Origin: Bursaphelenchus xylophilus
Taxonomy: Eukaryota; Nematoda; Chromadorea; Rhabditida; Aphelenchoididae
DNA: 64,000 bases
Direction of reading: 5' to 3'
Assembly: GCA_904066235.2 (NCBI GenBank)
Contig: CAJFCV020000001.1
Coordinates: 1,302,001-1,366,000, forward strand
The position numbers and the translations under genes are program-made. Numbering within the stretch: position 1 is the first letter of the stretch; each line of letters starts with the position of its first letter. Below are positions 9,995 to 21,718 of this stretch, one piece after another. Below the pieces are notes generated by a model. That model ran no database searches, was not told where the DNA came from, and saw only the letters and a program-made list of their open reading frames with translations.

Positions 9995-12900
9995 GGCGAC
10001 ATTTTATACGAAAGATTCTGATCTCTAGTATAACATGGACTGTTTCGACCCAAACAAAGACTTTCGGGTTCTAATTTGCAAAACACACAAAGTTACAGCA
10101 TTTTTAGAGTACTGTAAAAGCATTATCCTCCCAAAAAATTGAGCAAAAAATCTTTTTTCTTGGATTCGAAAAACAAAAATGAATTTTTTATATATGCGGA
10201 GGATACTGCTGGGTCCCTGAGTTAATTGAGTTCATAAAAAATCCAATCACAACATAAAATATATCAAAAATTTGGGAAAAACCATCATCCTTGATGTTGT
10301 TCTTGATGCTCCACGCTCGGATTAGGCGACGGTGTGGCGTAGAACTGTTGATTGGAGTAGAACTGTTGAGGTGGACTTGCGACCGAGTATTGAATCTAAA
10401 AATGGTAAAAATCAAGTGTAAAATCATCAAAATTGATACGAGGGAAACACTTGACCCAGAACTCCAAATACACCAAGAATTACAATTCGAATACCGAAAA
10501 CTACAAAATTCGTTTGTAAAATGCCTTATCATGTCATCAATATCCTTTTACACCACTTTTTCAATTTGGGTCAAGTCTTCTCCTCAAAACCAAAAACTTC
10601 ATTTACGGGGAAAAACTTGACTCAAACTGCCTCAAAATTTATAAATCGTCTAAAAAACTCCGCAATGTCTCCACCCCGTCTTATAACCACCCTCTTTTCT
10701 ATATCATACCACTTTATAAACCTCCTAAAATTCTCAGAGAAACACTTGACCCATTTCGTCCAAAAACACTCAAATCTCCTCAAATTTCCTCCAAATCCAC
10801 TTACCGGTACTTGCTGAGGATGCTGTGGAATGTACATTGGTTGATATGAGCGGTTTATATGGGGTTGGGGGATCATTTGAGGTTGCGCATACACCACAGC
10901 ACCCGGCTGAACTTGGGCCGGAAATTGTTGAGATGGGTATGGCTGATAGGGTTGGGCCACATATTGCGGGGTGCCGATCGCATTCAAGGGCAGGATGGAC
11001 TGTTGATGGAAGTTGTGGACGTATTGGAAGCCGGCCGGCAACGTGGCGACCTAAAATAAGGTAAATTTTGGTAAATTTGACGTGAAATAGGGTTGTAAAC
11101 TGCATGAAATTCAGTGATATTTCCGTAGCTACCATGGCTACAACATATTCGAGCTAAAATTGAAGTAAACTCAACAAAAAACTTCAAAATTTTTTCTGCG
11201 AATTTCATGAAAAAGGCGAACCAAAAACAGGTCAAAAACCCCTTTAAAACTCTACAAACTGATTCCATCTATTCTACATCCTTTAATTAACTCATATTCT
11301 TCCTAAAAAACACCAGTTCCCCCTTTAAAATCCACCCACATTATTACTATCAGCCTTTTAAGACCCTCGAGTCCAATATCCCCTACTACAATATAAACGC
11401 TCACAACTCTCTCACCTGCGTCGGGATCTGCTGCATCGGTGCATAACTAACGATCATTGGTTGTTGAAACTCTTGGGTGAAATACTCCGGCGGAGCGGAG
11501 TGCAGCGGGGTGGAGTTTCGGGAGCTTCGAGTTTGAGGTCTCTCGGAGCCGGGACGGAATTCCGGGGCGGTCACATTGAAGCGGAACTTCCTCTCCTGGC
11601 TGGATTGGCTCTGTTCTGAGCCGGCTCGACTAGGTGACGCTTGTTTATCCTCAGTTTTGGGGGACTTTTCGGGTTCCGCGGGCTTTTCGATATTATCCTT
11701 GACATCTTTGGTATTTTCGGTCGTTTCCACTGGTTTTTCAGGGGTTTTATTTTTCGATTCCTCCTCCATATTCTCTTTTGGGGGCTCTTCCTTCTTCTGA
11801 ACCATATCTTCAGTCTCGATTTTAGCCTCAATTTTCGTTTCGACCACTTTTTCCACCTGGACTGGAGCTGAATTTTCAGCCTTCTCCTTGGGCTGCGGGG
11901 TATTTCCCGTTGACACAGTGCTCTTGACATTCCCCAGAGGCTGAGTGAATGCGGATTGGGTTGGTTTCATGCTAGCTGGGAGAGTTCTGTTCCATTTCGT
12001 CCTATTCACATAGGTCCTCTCAATTTTCGGTTCTTTTTTCAGTTTCCCCTCATTTTTCAAGTTCTCCCCGCTGGCTAAGACCTTCTGCGGCGTGGTTCGA
12101 TCCAATTTCGGTGGGTTCTGTGCATTCTCTTTCCCTACTTCTTCTTTCCTCTCAATTTTAGCGGTTGGTTTCGGTTTTTCGGCCGACTTCTTCAATGGCA
12201 CGACTTTTGGAAGCTCTTTCGGAGTCGACTCCTTCCTCCAGGAGTTGGGCGCGGTTGGTGGCGAGGGTCGGAGTTGTTCTCGAGTCTCTGGAGGGTCTTC
12301 GAAGGCGGTGAGATCCGTCTCCTTGTCCAAATCCCGCTCCTCATCGTCGTTTTCGAGAAGTGCGTGGTACTTGCTCTCATCATTGCACTCGATCTCACGC
12401 GCAATCGCTTCAGCACGCCTTCGAGCAGCTTCGTCGCCGGTTGGCATTGCTCTGAATGCGAAATATTATTCTTTATCCATCAAAGTTTGAAAAGGTGTCA
12501 TGGAGAATATAAATCGTGTTAAAAATCGGAGAAACCCTTCTTGAAGTGACCTAAACTTGGCAAGAAAAAGAAGATAAAAGTCCTTACGTGCTGTAGGTTT
12601 CAATCCCATTGAAGGTTGAGGTCACACCAAGCTTCTGATTTATGGCAAACATCTCTTCCACCGACCACCTCTTTTTCTCCTCATAATAAACGGATGGTAG
12701 CTCTATGTCGGGATCCGGCTGCCATTCCTCGAGCTCCTTGTCTTCCTCTATGACATCGTGATACTCGCGGTCAGTTTTGAATTCTAAAAAAGGCGAGTAA
12801 AATTATATTGTACTAGACAAAGTAGATCGAAGAAAATCAACACGAAACAGGTGGAACGGACAAAATAAGCACAACCGTCACTTACTGCTCGTTCTTCCAT

Positions 12901-13790
12901 TGCCGCAATGCAAATATGCCAGTGAACTTAGTGGGATTTCCTTGCAACGGCGGGTCTTAGCTTGATCCACCATCGTCACTCCAAGCATACACTGAAAAGG
13001 CGAGATATTTTTCATTGCCATCAAAATATATTAATTTCTTGAGCTTCTCAGAACAAATCCTATCGAAAGAAAACATAAATTCCTCTTTTTAGATATTATC
13101 CATGAGCCGAAAATGAACCTCAAGAACAAGTCGAAAATAGGCGTAAACTAGCAAAAGTTTGTATCCATTCTCTCCATGTGACCTCGATAATACAAAACCA
13201 TCACAACCCTCAAAAATTTAAGCGTCCTACAACCCGAAAAACCCCAGTCCATATTGGACCTCATGAATAATATAAAATTTTCATTCTCCCGGGTTTTCTA
13301 GCGAAAAAAAGGTCTCTACAGACGGATTAAGTTCAAGATCTGTCTTTCGCACCCATTAAAGAACATAAACCGTTGATCTTCGACCTAAAAGAAGAAGAAA
13401 ACAATAAAAACATTCACCTACGTCATGCGGGTGGAAGGCCTGCAAAAGTGCGTGATGAACGGTACCTCTGGGATCACTGGCGTACACAAAGTAAACTTCA
13501 CGACCCTGAAAAGAAAAACATGAAGAACCGAGCAGTATAACTCTAAATTAACCATCGAATCTAAATGAAAACACCAGGTGACTAGTGCAATATAAATTGT
13601 GCAAAAACCAAGTTTGAAAACACAAAAACAGAACAAGTGCACCTTAGCAAACACAACGGATGTTATTTATCCGGATTTATGGAGCTGGACCACGTGCTTC
13701 GCCAATCGTTTTTCGGATTTCGGACGAAAATTTTTGACATCAATTTTTCCGAAAAAAATCATCGATGAAAAATGAAATCTGTCGATGAAA
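9995..13790. repeat. Tandem segmental duplication, copy 2
   Basis: Partner of the segment at 5990-9735. It carries the intact ataxin-2 gene except for its first exon, which lies outside the duplicated block. Between the copies (9736-9994) is about 260 bp of unique AT-rich sequence. Confidence 0.75.
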
Positions 13791-14047
13791 CAATTCATAA
13801 GCAACTTGAAAAGAAATCTTACAAACAAATTTGAATAGTTTATAAACTTCTCTTCATTTTACACGACAATTTCTGATGTTGCACTAGCTCCTGCGGCAAA
13901 ATTTAAAATTTTTTGTCGCAAAGTACGTGACTCAAGAGAAATAACGAAAAAGTCCTCGAAATTGGCAAAATGAATTCGAAAATCGCTCACCAGCATCTCA
14001 AGGAGGTGTCGTTTCAGCTCCAGGCCGGGCCGAGACGGAAGTCGCAT
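10285..14047 (-). CDS. atx-2: Ataxin-2 (Lsm + LsmAD + PAM2), about 611 aa
   Basis: Exons 14047-13991, 13505-13422, 12991-12886, 12783-12588, 12451-11416, 11050-10805, 10395-10285, closing in frame to TGA. Ataxin-2 is a cytoplasmic RNA-binding regulator of translation and mRNA stability in RNP granules. Lsm domain, residues ~10-75: LKRHLLEMLGREVYFVYASD...LLQAFHPHDCMLGVTMVD...EIPLSSLAYLHC. LsmAD, ~83-185: FKTDREYHDV, WSVEEMFAINQKLGVTSTF, then RAEAIAREIE...YHALLENDDEE. A Lys/Glu-rich disordered region leads to a PAM2 motif (FNVTAPEFRPG, near 11550-11583), the poly(A)-binding-protein MLLE-domain ligand. The C-terminus is Gln/Pro/Tyr-rich. The start is uncertain: the frame is open upstream to an ATTTAG acceptor at 14267, adding up to 73 codons without an in-frame ATG, so either 14047 is the first ATG of a trans-spliced mRNA or a further 5' exon exists. 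Confidence 0.85.
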
Positions 14048-14877
14048 GGTGAAGGTCGAGTTTATTGGTTCCGGGATGGCTTTCGTCTGCGAGCCCGTCG
14101 AAATCTGATTTATTTTGATGTCCGTTTCGGGCTTGACGTGAGGGAAACGTTGAATTATTGCGACATGCTCTTGCACTATAATATCAGCTGCGTCCCGAAG
14201 CGAAAACAATGAATGCCAAAATTTCTTGGCATTCCGCTTTTGCCGGTTATACGGTACCGGTGACTTCTAAATTGCATTATAATCATCATAGCCAACATTT
14301 GTACATACTTTTAGACCATCTACAGCTATTTTTTACACTAAAGCACCAAGTGTAATATAACGTTTTCTTGTTTATAGCTTCTTTTAAATTAGTCAACAAC
14401 TCTTAAGGGCATGGTAGACAAAAAAGTGGGGGAAAGGCAGCCAGAAACAACAAGAACCGTAGCAGACAGTAATAAGAGACCAGGATTACTCAAATGAAGA
14501 CCTTTAAGGTGGATTCCCATGGTTAACGTAAATTTTTTGGGTTACTGTAATTTTTACAGTATCCTTTATGTGAAGAAAAGGATAAACTAACCCGGATAAG
14601 GCCAATGCTGCATACGGCAACCGATAAGTGCTTTAAAATCTCCGCAAAATCATCGAGAGGAAGAGTTGACCCAACACCGGGCAACCGGGTTTGGGTCAAC
14701 TCTTCCTCTGGTCGGGAAAGTCCGAGAAATCGACCAAAAATCGAATCCATTTTGCAAAAAAAGACCAAGACAGGGGGTTTTACGAAGTAAATCAACCAAC
14801 AATGACTTCCAAATAGTAGACATTCATTCGGGCGAAACAATAAAATATTATGATACGGTTCTGCGGCGTGCCCTGGT
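14048..14877. other. Intergenic region between eIF2-alpha and atx-2
   Basis: Contains the open extension of atx-2 exon 1 (to 14266), a copy of the AAGTGTAATATAA motif at 14346, and a perfect 19-bp inverted repeat at 14656-14674 / 14691-14709. No separate gene seen. Confidence 0.5.
14656..14709. repeat. 19-bp perfect inverted repeat (hairpin) with TTGACCC core
   Basis: Arms AGAGGAAGAGTTGACCCAA and TTGGGTCAACTCTTCCTCT around a 16-bp loop. It lies just past the eIF2-alpha stop. It is the best-formed member of a dispersed family with the same GGGTCAAGTCTTCC core found in introns and spacers between 4.8 and 14.7 kb. Confidence 0.75.
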
Positions 14878-16774
14878 TTAGTCCGAGTCCTCCGCGGCTT
14901 CCACCGGCCGTTTGCCGTGGATGGCTTCGGAGGCGTCGGCTTCTTGGTCGAGGCCTTTGGGGGCGACCAGGCCCTCGTCGTCGCTGGCTTCGGAGCCCGA
15001 GTCGGAGGCGTTTTCTTCGTTGAGGCCGAGCAGTTCCATGCGTTTTTTGATCTCCTCCTCGTCGAGGTCGGTGACCACTTTGGGCTGAAAAATGGGGAAA
15101 AATTAATTTTCAAGCGATTAGAACAGATCATAACGATCAAAGAAGGTAAAAAAACGGGAAATTTTATAAAAAAGTAAAAAAAAATCGAAAAAAAATTTCT
15201 ATTTCCATGATTCCTAAGGCACCCAGCTCTTCCAAACTTATCAAAATTTCATAAAAACCCTTCTCACATCTCACAAATTACAGTAACCTCTACTACAATC
15301 AATTTCCCAAATTTCCAAAATTTGGCAAGCTGCGCCCTGACCAATCTCCTTGATCCTCGACTCACCGGCATGACAAACTTGAAGGTTCCTCCTGAAGCCT
15401 CGATTGACTGTTTAATCTTGTCCAGGGCGTTGTTAACCGCCTCCATTCCCTCTTCCCGATCCGTGGTCTGGGCCGTGACAACAAACAAAGGAGCCGCAAT
15501 CAGATTGATCTAAAAGCCAAATCACAAATCAAAAAGTGCTTCTACTCACCTTAATTGGCATTTGTTCCGTTGAGCACTTCTTTCCCTCCAACAATGCAGT
15601 TTTGACGGCTTCGATTCCGTCGTACGAAAAACAACTAACTTCAATGTCCGAGCGGATCTTCAAGGCCTGTGGCATCAGCTTCTTGCGGATCTCTTCCAAG
15701 AGCTTTTCCTTCACATCGTTACCAATTTCACACTCATCAAAGACAGTTGAGTCGCTAAAAGTGAATTTTTGAGTTATTGATGTCAAGTGTAATATCTGAG
15801 ACAAAAATTCATGATACCTCGGAAAACAAGTTTTATCAGAGTTATTATTTCCCAATAATCCTTAAAAAGCTAATTGTCAATCTTATACTCTTGTACTCGA
15901 CCTATAAAATCATCAATTCTCATTTGATGTCAAGTGTAGTATAATATACCGCAATCCCCCAAAATTTTCAAATAAAGTCATTTCTATACTCAATCAGCCC
16001 TGTCACCGCTTTTCAAGCCACTTAGACCACCTCTAACCTTCCACTTTACCATAAAAATCATCAATTTTTATCTGATGTCAAGTGTAATATAATATCTTTA
16101 GTGCCCAGAAATTCCACGAGAACTGACGTTTTCTAGTAACTACAAGTCATATCGAACACACTGCTACCAAAACCTCATCCGTCTCCATCCATTAACCCCT
16201 TCAAAACCTCAATCTAAACTTACGTCAAGGCCTTCTTGAAGATATCGTAAGCTCCGGCCTTTTTCTTGAGTTTCCGATCAAAATGCCAGGCAGTTTTCTC
16301 GTACAGCTGCTCCAGCTCCTCATTCGTGGTGTAGCCGAGCTGTTCGGCGATGTGTCGGAGGATGCTGTTGATGGCTTTGGCTCGAGCGAAGCGTTCTTCA
16401 CATTGCAGAAGGTCCTTCGAATAAACCCGACGTTTCGACAAGTCAATGTATCCTGCAAAAAGATGCTTTATCATCCTCATCCTTCTGCATAGTTTCTCTA
16501 AAAGCAGAAAACAAAAAAAAATCGAAAAGATCTTACCTTTGTCCTTATCCACTCGGATTACCACCACACATTCGGAGCGACCGACGCGAATAAGTTTGTT
16601 CACCGACCGGATACGGCGTCTGGACAACTCGGACAGCAAGATCATACCGTCCTTGTTGTTGTACTCGGACAGTGTCACATATGCGCCCATTTCGGCGATT
16701 TTGTGGACCTTCACCACCACCGTGTCCTCCACTTCGGGGAATTCATTGGCATAGAAGCGACAGGTCAACGTCAT
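14878..16774 (-). CDS. eif-2alpha: Translation initiation factor eIF2 subunit alpha (340 aa)
   Basis: Exons 16774-16537, 16452-16224, 15754-15550, 15509-15366, 15084-14878 close exactly to 340 residues, the usual length. eIF2-alpha is part of the GTP-dependent ternary complex that brings initiator Met-tRNA to the 40S subunit. Residues 1-12 [12 protein letters not shown], then the S1/OB fold ([17 protein letters not shown]). The regulatory loop [14 protein letters not shown] carries the conserved serine phosphorylated by eIF2-alpha kinases (Ser51). A helical domain follows, then the alpha-beta C-terminal domain ([15 protein letters not shown]...[16 protein letters not shown]), and an acidic tail ([13 protein letters not shown]). 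ATG is preceded by CAATTCAG, a plausible trans-splice acceptor six bases upstream. phb-1 lies ~500 bp upstream on the same strand. Intron 2 (16223-15755) holds three evenly spaced repeat motifs. Confidence 0.97.
15755..16223. repeat. Three ~149-bp-spaced repeats in eIF2-alpha intron 2
   Basis: The motif GATGTCAAGTGTAATATAA (with small changes) occurs at about 16076, 15927 and 15780, spaced 149 and 147 bp. The two upstream copies share about 30 bp of preceding sequence (ATAAAAATCATCAATT). Related motifs occur at 8307, 9525, 12812 (inverted), 13575 and 14346. Confidence 0.6.
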
Positions 16775-17275
16775 GGCTGTCTGAATTGTAACCCTGCAAT
16801 TTTTAGGCTCTAATAGACATAAAAATGCCATATTCGATGGATTAAAACCAACTCGACATCAAAAAATGACAAATTTTTGGAAAATTTTACATCAATATAT
16901 TATACATGCCAAAAACGGGCTAAAAGTATTTGGATTCCAACCAAGTTGAAGTCAAATCACATCCACACCACAGTAATTCTATCTCGCAACTTTATTCAAC
17001 ATAACAAAACACTGTAAATAATGTTTGGATAGCCGAAGATCCACAATTATTACAAAAAATTAAACACAACAAGGGCCTAGAGTAGATCAAAATATGATAA
17101 GAGCTTTCATGAAGGGATTAGAATGCCTGTTTACGACATTAATTTAGCTGTTTTTGCATTTCCAGACAAAAAAAATATGAAAAATTACTAAAAATTGATC
17201 TAAAATAAGGTCGGAAATGCCAAAATCAGCCTCAAAAAGTCATTTGTAGCGCATCCAAATTCCCATGCAATCCAA
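16775..17275. other. phb-1 / eIF2-alpha intercistronic region
   Basis: About 500 bp with no gene. If the two genes are cotranscribed as an operon, the downstream gene would need SL trans-splicing at TTGCAG or TTCAG just before 16774. I see no diagnostic element that settles this. Confidence 0.5.
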
Positions 17276-17281
17276 TTTATT
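17276..17281 (-). terminator. AATAAA overlapping the phb-1 stop codon
   Basis: The last codons CTA CCT CAA TAA are followed by A, so AATAAA spans the stop. Whether it is used is unknown. Cleavage here would leave a 3' UTR of only about 10-20 nt. Confidence 0.35.
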
Positions 17282-18777
17282 GAGGTAGCCCAATGAGCGC
17301 GTTCATGTCCTTAGGCAAGTAGGCCACATTCTTCGATTTGGCCAAGACTTCCGCGATTTCTTCGGCGGCTTCGATTTTTCTCAGTTCAATGAGGCCGTCG
17401 CCGGCTTCAGCGAACGCTTGAGCAAGGAGTTTGGAGGCCTGAGCATCTCCCTCAGCCGTTGTGATAGCCGCCTTCTTCATCTGCTCGGCTTTTTCGACCA
17501 AATAACGGGCCTTTTCGGCTTCTTGTTGGGCGACTTGCTTCATTTCAACGGCTTGGGTGAACTCGCTACCGAAAGACAAGTGAGTCTAAAAGTAATTAAC
17601 AGTTAGAGCAACCCTCCATCTTTGTTTTGATTTGAAGAAACGCTCATAAATCGTTGAAAATTCACATAAAATTGGCGATATTAACTTAGGTCAGTCAAAT
17701 CGCCGTTTCACCGAGTAGATCACGGATTTACAACGAATACATTGCTGCAAACGCCGTAATATCTCTGTCTACTCTCAGCGCTTCTCGGTAACATCATTCC
17801 AGAAGTTAATTTGCCTAAAAATCGAAGAAAAATGTCAAAATCTTACAATTGAGATGTCATCAAGGAGAAGTCCGAATTGTTGGGCTCTCTTGGCCAACTC
17901 GATGGAGACCCGTTGGGAGACGCTTTCTCTCTGTGTGATCATCTCATGGGCATCGTATTGGGCCTAAAAATCGAAAACTTTATAAAGATTTTAAAAATTT
18001 ATATTACAGTAGATGTCAAATTACAAAAACAGCTAAAAATAGGTGTTTAAACAGTAATTTCAAACCAAAATTAAGCCAAAAGAACCATAAGAGAATGTTT
18101 GAATTATAAGAGCACTTACAACGACAGCCTTGAGCACTTCATTTGTGATAGATGGCAAAACTCTTTCAGCATAGTCTTGTCCAATATTCAGGTAAATATT
18201 CGGCAGTTGGTTAGGCTCTGGTCTATGGAGAATACGAAGAGTGATTGAGACATTTTGCAAATCTGAAAAAAATAATCTAGCTCGAAAATTGACGAATTTT
18301 TTCGATCTTCACCTTGATCTTTGACGAAAAAATTGAAAATATCTAAACACAGAATTGACAAAGCTCCAAATCCTTACCTTTACTACCAGTGATGGTCGTT
18401 ATAACTCTGGGTGTGGAGCGGATGTCGAAAACAATCGGCCGTTGGACCCACGGGATCAGAAAATGAGTCCCTTCCCCAACAATAAAGTCCTTGACTCCAG
18501 CGAACCGGTCGAAAATCACTGCTCTTTGTCCACCATCCACTAAAAACAACCGTTCATTAGAGTGCTTGCTGGACTTGATTTGATGGAAAATAGGCACAAC
18601 AGCAGAGATAACGCCACCTTTCAAAATAACGCCTTTCCCTCGCCTAAAACGCCAAAAACAGAGAAAACTAAGGAAATTACCGTTATAAAGCGCTGATTGC
18701 GCTACGCCGCCGGCAACAGCCAACCCAACACCGATTTGTCCAAGCCGACTGAGAATTTTCTGGGCAACCGCGGACAT
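17277..18777 (-). CDS. phb-1: Prohibitin 1 (275 aa)
   Basis: Exons 18777-18681, 18539-18378, 18262-18120, 17963-17847, 17585-17277 give 275 residues, the length I recall for C. elegans PHB-1. Prohibitin 1 assembles with prohibitin 2 into ring complexes in the mitochondrial inner membrane that scaffold proteases and stabilise respiratory components. Residues 1-30 hold the hydrophobic N-terminal anchor ([18 protein letters not shown]). The SPFH/PHB domain covers ~30-190, with [37 protein letters not shown] and [13 protein letters not shown]...[16 protein letters not shown]. The coiled-coil is ~180-225 ([19 protein letters not shown]). [18 protein letters not shown] and the NVAYLP...LPQ ending distinguish PHB1 from PHB2. 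It lies just upstream of eIF2-alpha on the same strand. Confidence 0.97.
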
Positions 18778-20263
18778 TTTTCAACCTGAAATGTGCGGAA
18801 AACTAATGAAAAGCCGGCAATTTTAATGGTCAAAGATAATATAACTCGATTTCAATGTAAAAATAGGGTTTTCATGATTAAAGATACCCAAAAAGTTGGC
18901 AAACACGATGGAACTTTCTAGTTTTACATCATTTTCCCAAAAATAACAAAAAAATTTTCCCACTTTGGCATTATGTTTCAAATTTTGTTTTCGTGGTGGG
19001 ACTCGCACTTCACTGCAGGAAATGGCCTACAAATTTACAGAAAACTGTGCAATGCGTTTTGAGTTTATTTTCATGAACAAACAACATCAAACAAAATATT
19101 TATATGATCTTACAGATATTTTCGATAAAAGTTGTCTACTGCAATATCTTTTACACAAAATTATTGAAAAAGTTATGGAAGGAACATAATGGGGCTGAAA
19201 TTATCTGTTGGTGGATTGGTACATAATTTTCGGCAGCTGTTTGACGTGCATTCACATCCATTTTCCATGTAACTTTCTCCTCAAGAGTTCTTTATAGACG
19301 ATGGCTCATTATATACCTCCGTAGCCCACAGTAGGGACAGCCTGATTCACCGTCAACCCTGAATCAATGCCCATAAGTGGACCTCAGAAATTTTGCCTAA
19401 TCTTCATATGATTATATTGACTTTTTTGGCCTGATGATTGACTTTTCGAACCCAATGAACGGCGACCCAAAACATAACAAAAATGTCTCCCGCCCACTTT
19501 TGAGTTTCGTCCAAACGAAGTGTCACGATTGACAAAAAAAATAAAATAAAATAACTCCGCGGAAAAAAGATGTTTTGCGACAAGTGTTTCTGCCACACTA
19601 TTGAATCTTATGTTCCATTTCTGCTCAATAATGGGTATTATCACACATTTCACCTTAGCGACAATATGTGGACTCCTTTGAATGGCTTGTGTTCCACTTC
19701 GACCACACGTTTACTTGCTAGTATGTTTGATACTGAATTTAAGTATTTTTGTCCGATTTATCGTCCTGTTTCTCATGTTCAATTGTATCACCGCACACCT
19801 TGTAAGTATGCATTATGTTTATTATGGTTTTTTAGCCGTTCATTGTTTCCGGCCATATTATTTCACAATTACTCTACTGCATACCGCACCTCGTAAGAAT
19901 GAGGTTTTCTTTTCCTCCCTTCCAATCCATGTGGATGTCGTCGCGTTCAAGGCGCTGTTTGAATGCTGAACCTCCAGGAATTGATGTGGCCGAATAAATG
20001 ATGCAACATCTGCAAAAGAGCTAAACATCGCAATTGGGGTTGTTAGCTATTTGCTTTAATTGCCTGTAATTGAAACAATCTTTTTCTATTAACATAATGA
20101 ATTGGGAAATAAATTTTGACAAGTAGCCTCATAAAAGCTGCAAAATGAATACGGTGTGCATATTATTCAATTAATTAGTAGTCACAAGACAAGTCCGTAT
20201 AAAGCCGACCTCTCTGATGCAGTATTCACAGTCGCCTTCTATTTGTCATATTTCTCACGAAGG
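18778..20263. other. Divergent intergenic region
   Basis: 1.5 kb between the starts of phb-1 (minus) and the secreted-protein gene (plus). Two overlapping open frames near 19570-19969 contain a possible 40-nt intron (GTAAGTATGC...TTTTTTAG near 19803), but codon content is AT-driven and no domain is visible. A stretch near 19485-19530 (CCCGCCC...CAAACGAAGTGTCAC) resembles 62818-62865, suggesting a shared dispersed repeat. Confidence 0.45.
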
Positions 20264-21699
20264 ATGTTGGCCTTGATTGTGTGGCTATCTGCGGTCGCCT
20301 TAAGACCGGCTTACGGTTTCTCACCGAGTAGTGCGTGTGTTCACAATGCGACTTACATGCCGAGCAGCGTTTACCCGTGCCCAGCGAACGAAACCTGCAT
20401 CGAAGTTAACTTTACCAATTTTACGGAATACATGGAGGAATACCATGTAGGTCCTTTCACTTTGTTTAACGGCCGCAAATTTTTACAGGACCAGAACGAA
20501 CCGTTATATTTCGCTTCGTATCATTCTAGTAAGTTAACAATACCGATCGCTATGATTTTAGAATACGACAACAACACTGGAAGGTTTACTCGCGGGCCTT
20601 TTTGCAAAGAGGGAGAAAGGAGGGCGTAAGTGCCACGGCAAGCGTTTATTTGTCTTCTTCAGAGTGTTGCCTTTTAGATGGATGACAAGTCATCGTATAT
20701 ACGGCTCCCAGAACCCTGAGCTCTTCCTTCACCTGATGAACGATCAAGTAGAAATTGTCACAATGGAAGAGTAGGGACGCATTTATCATCTAAACATTTG
20801 TCATCTATATAAATACCATTTTAGCGCGCCTTTAGCAAACGTTTCGAATGACCTGAAATATAGCATCGCAAGTCTATTATCCCCACAATTGGCGGACACC
20901 CAAGTAAAAAGCGCCTTTGTCTTCCAAAAATACCTTTTCTTAAACGCTACGACTGCGATAGACACAACCAAGCTAAGCAGCACATCCAACCTTAAAAAAG
21001 GAATAAATGACCAAGCCACCCACGAAACAAACAACACTGGCTTGATTGGACTAGCCGAAATCCCATCAGAACGTGTTAACTCCACAACCCTGCAGCAAAT
21101 ACGAGAGCACTGCTTTGTAGGTTTATTGCATCCCTAACGCCATACGAAACCGTCTAGAATCCGAACGAATATTGCGCTACCGATATAAGCAATGGTGAAC
21201 TGTACGTTCATAATCGACCAATTGCTTACAAATTCAAAGACGTCCTTGTGGAAACCTATTGGTTCCAGTAAGTAAACGTGAGTTCGAAGATACTGTTTCA
21301 GACGCCACTGTGAAGTGCTTCCGATGTTTCGCATACGTCATCGCAAAATGCCGGGAAAGTGGGTTCCCACCTTCTAATGTTACACACAAAACTTTTAGCA
21401 AGGTATTTGACTTCCCAGAGGTCCAGGGGTTTATTACGCATAATGACAGTCTGGATTGGGGCGGTCGCAGAATGGACCGTCGCAGCATCATGCCAATCAT
21501 ACGTGGAAATGAGCCAATCTTTGAATTTATAAGCAAACACACCACAATGGCCCCACCATCGGCATCAACAGCACCTCCACCTTCAGCGGCGCCAATCCTG
21601 GGCGGGAATGTGCTAATTGAGGCGGCCAGCTCCGTTATACATTCAGCCAACGGCAGCAGTGTCGCCAAATATCTTCGTGTCTTGATTCCGTTTTGGTAA
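20264..21699 (+). CDS. Secreted glycoprotein of unknown family (385 aa)
   Basis: Five exons: 20264-20625, 20678-20770, 20825-21116, 21158-21267, 21399-21699, with introns of 41-131 nt. All phases agree and the model closes exactly at TAA. ATG at 20264 is chosen because it opens directly on a signal peptide (MLALIVWLSAVALRPAYG). The upstream in-frame ATG at 20156 would bury it. The mature chain has several N-glycosylation sequons (NAT, NET, NFT, NNT, NVS, NST) and paired cysteines (SAC...YPCPANETC; PFCKEG; HCF...EYC). Near the C-terminus is a Thr/Pro/Ala/Ser-rich linker (TTMAPPSASTAPPPSAAP) and then a hydrophobic end (YLRVLIPFW). I recognise no domain. It converges on the aspartic-protease-like gene. 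Confidence 0.7.
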
Positions 21700-21718
21700 A
21701 GCATGGAACGTTTCATGA

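Noticed and set aside
13422..13654. Frame VVKFTLCTPVIPEVPF, shared by both ataxin-2 copies, as the coding frame of this exon
   Set aside because: It leads to stops in the following exon. The frame GREVYFVYASDPRGTV joins both neighbours in phase and fits the Lsm fold.
19570..19969. Overlapping open frames with a possible 40-nt intron as a small membrane or Cys-rich protein
   Set aside because: Two frames are equally open, composition follows the T-rich sequence and no start or domain supports either.
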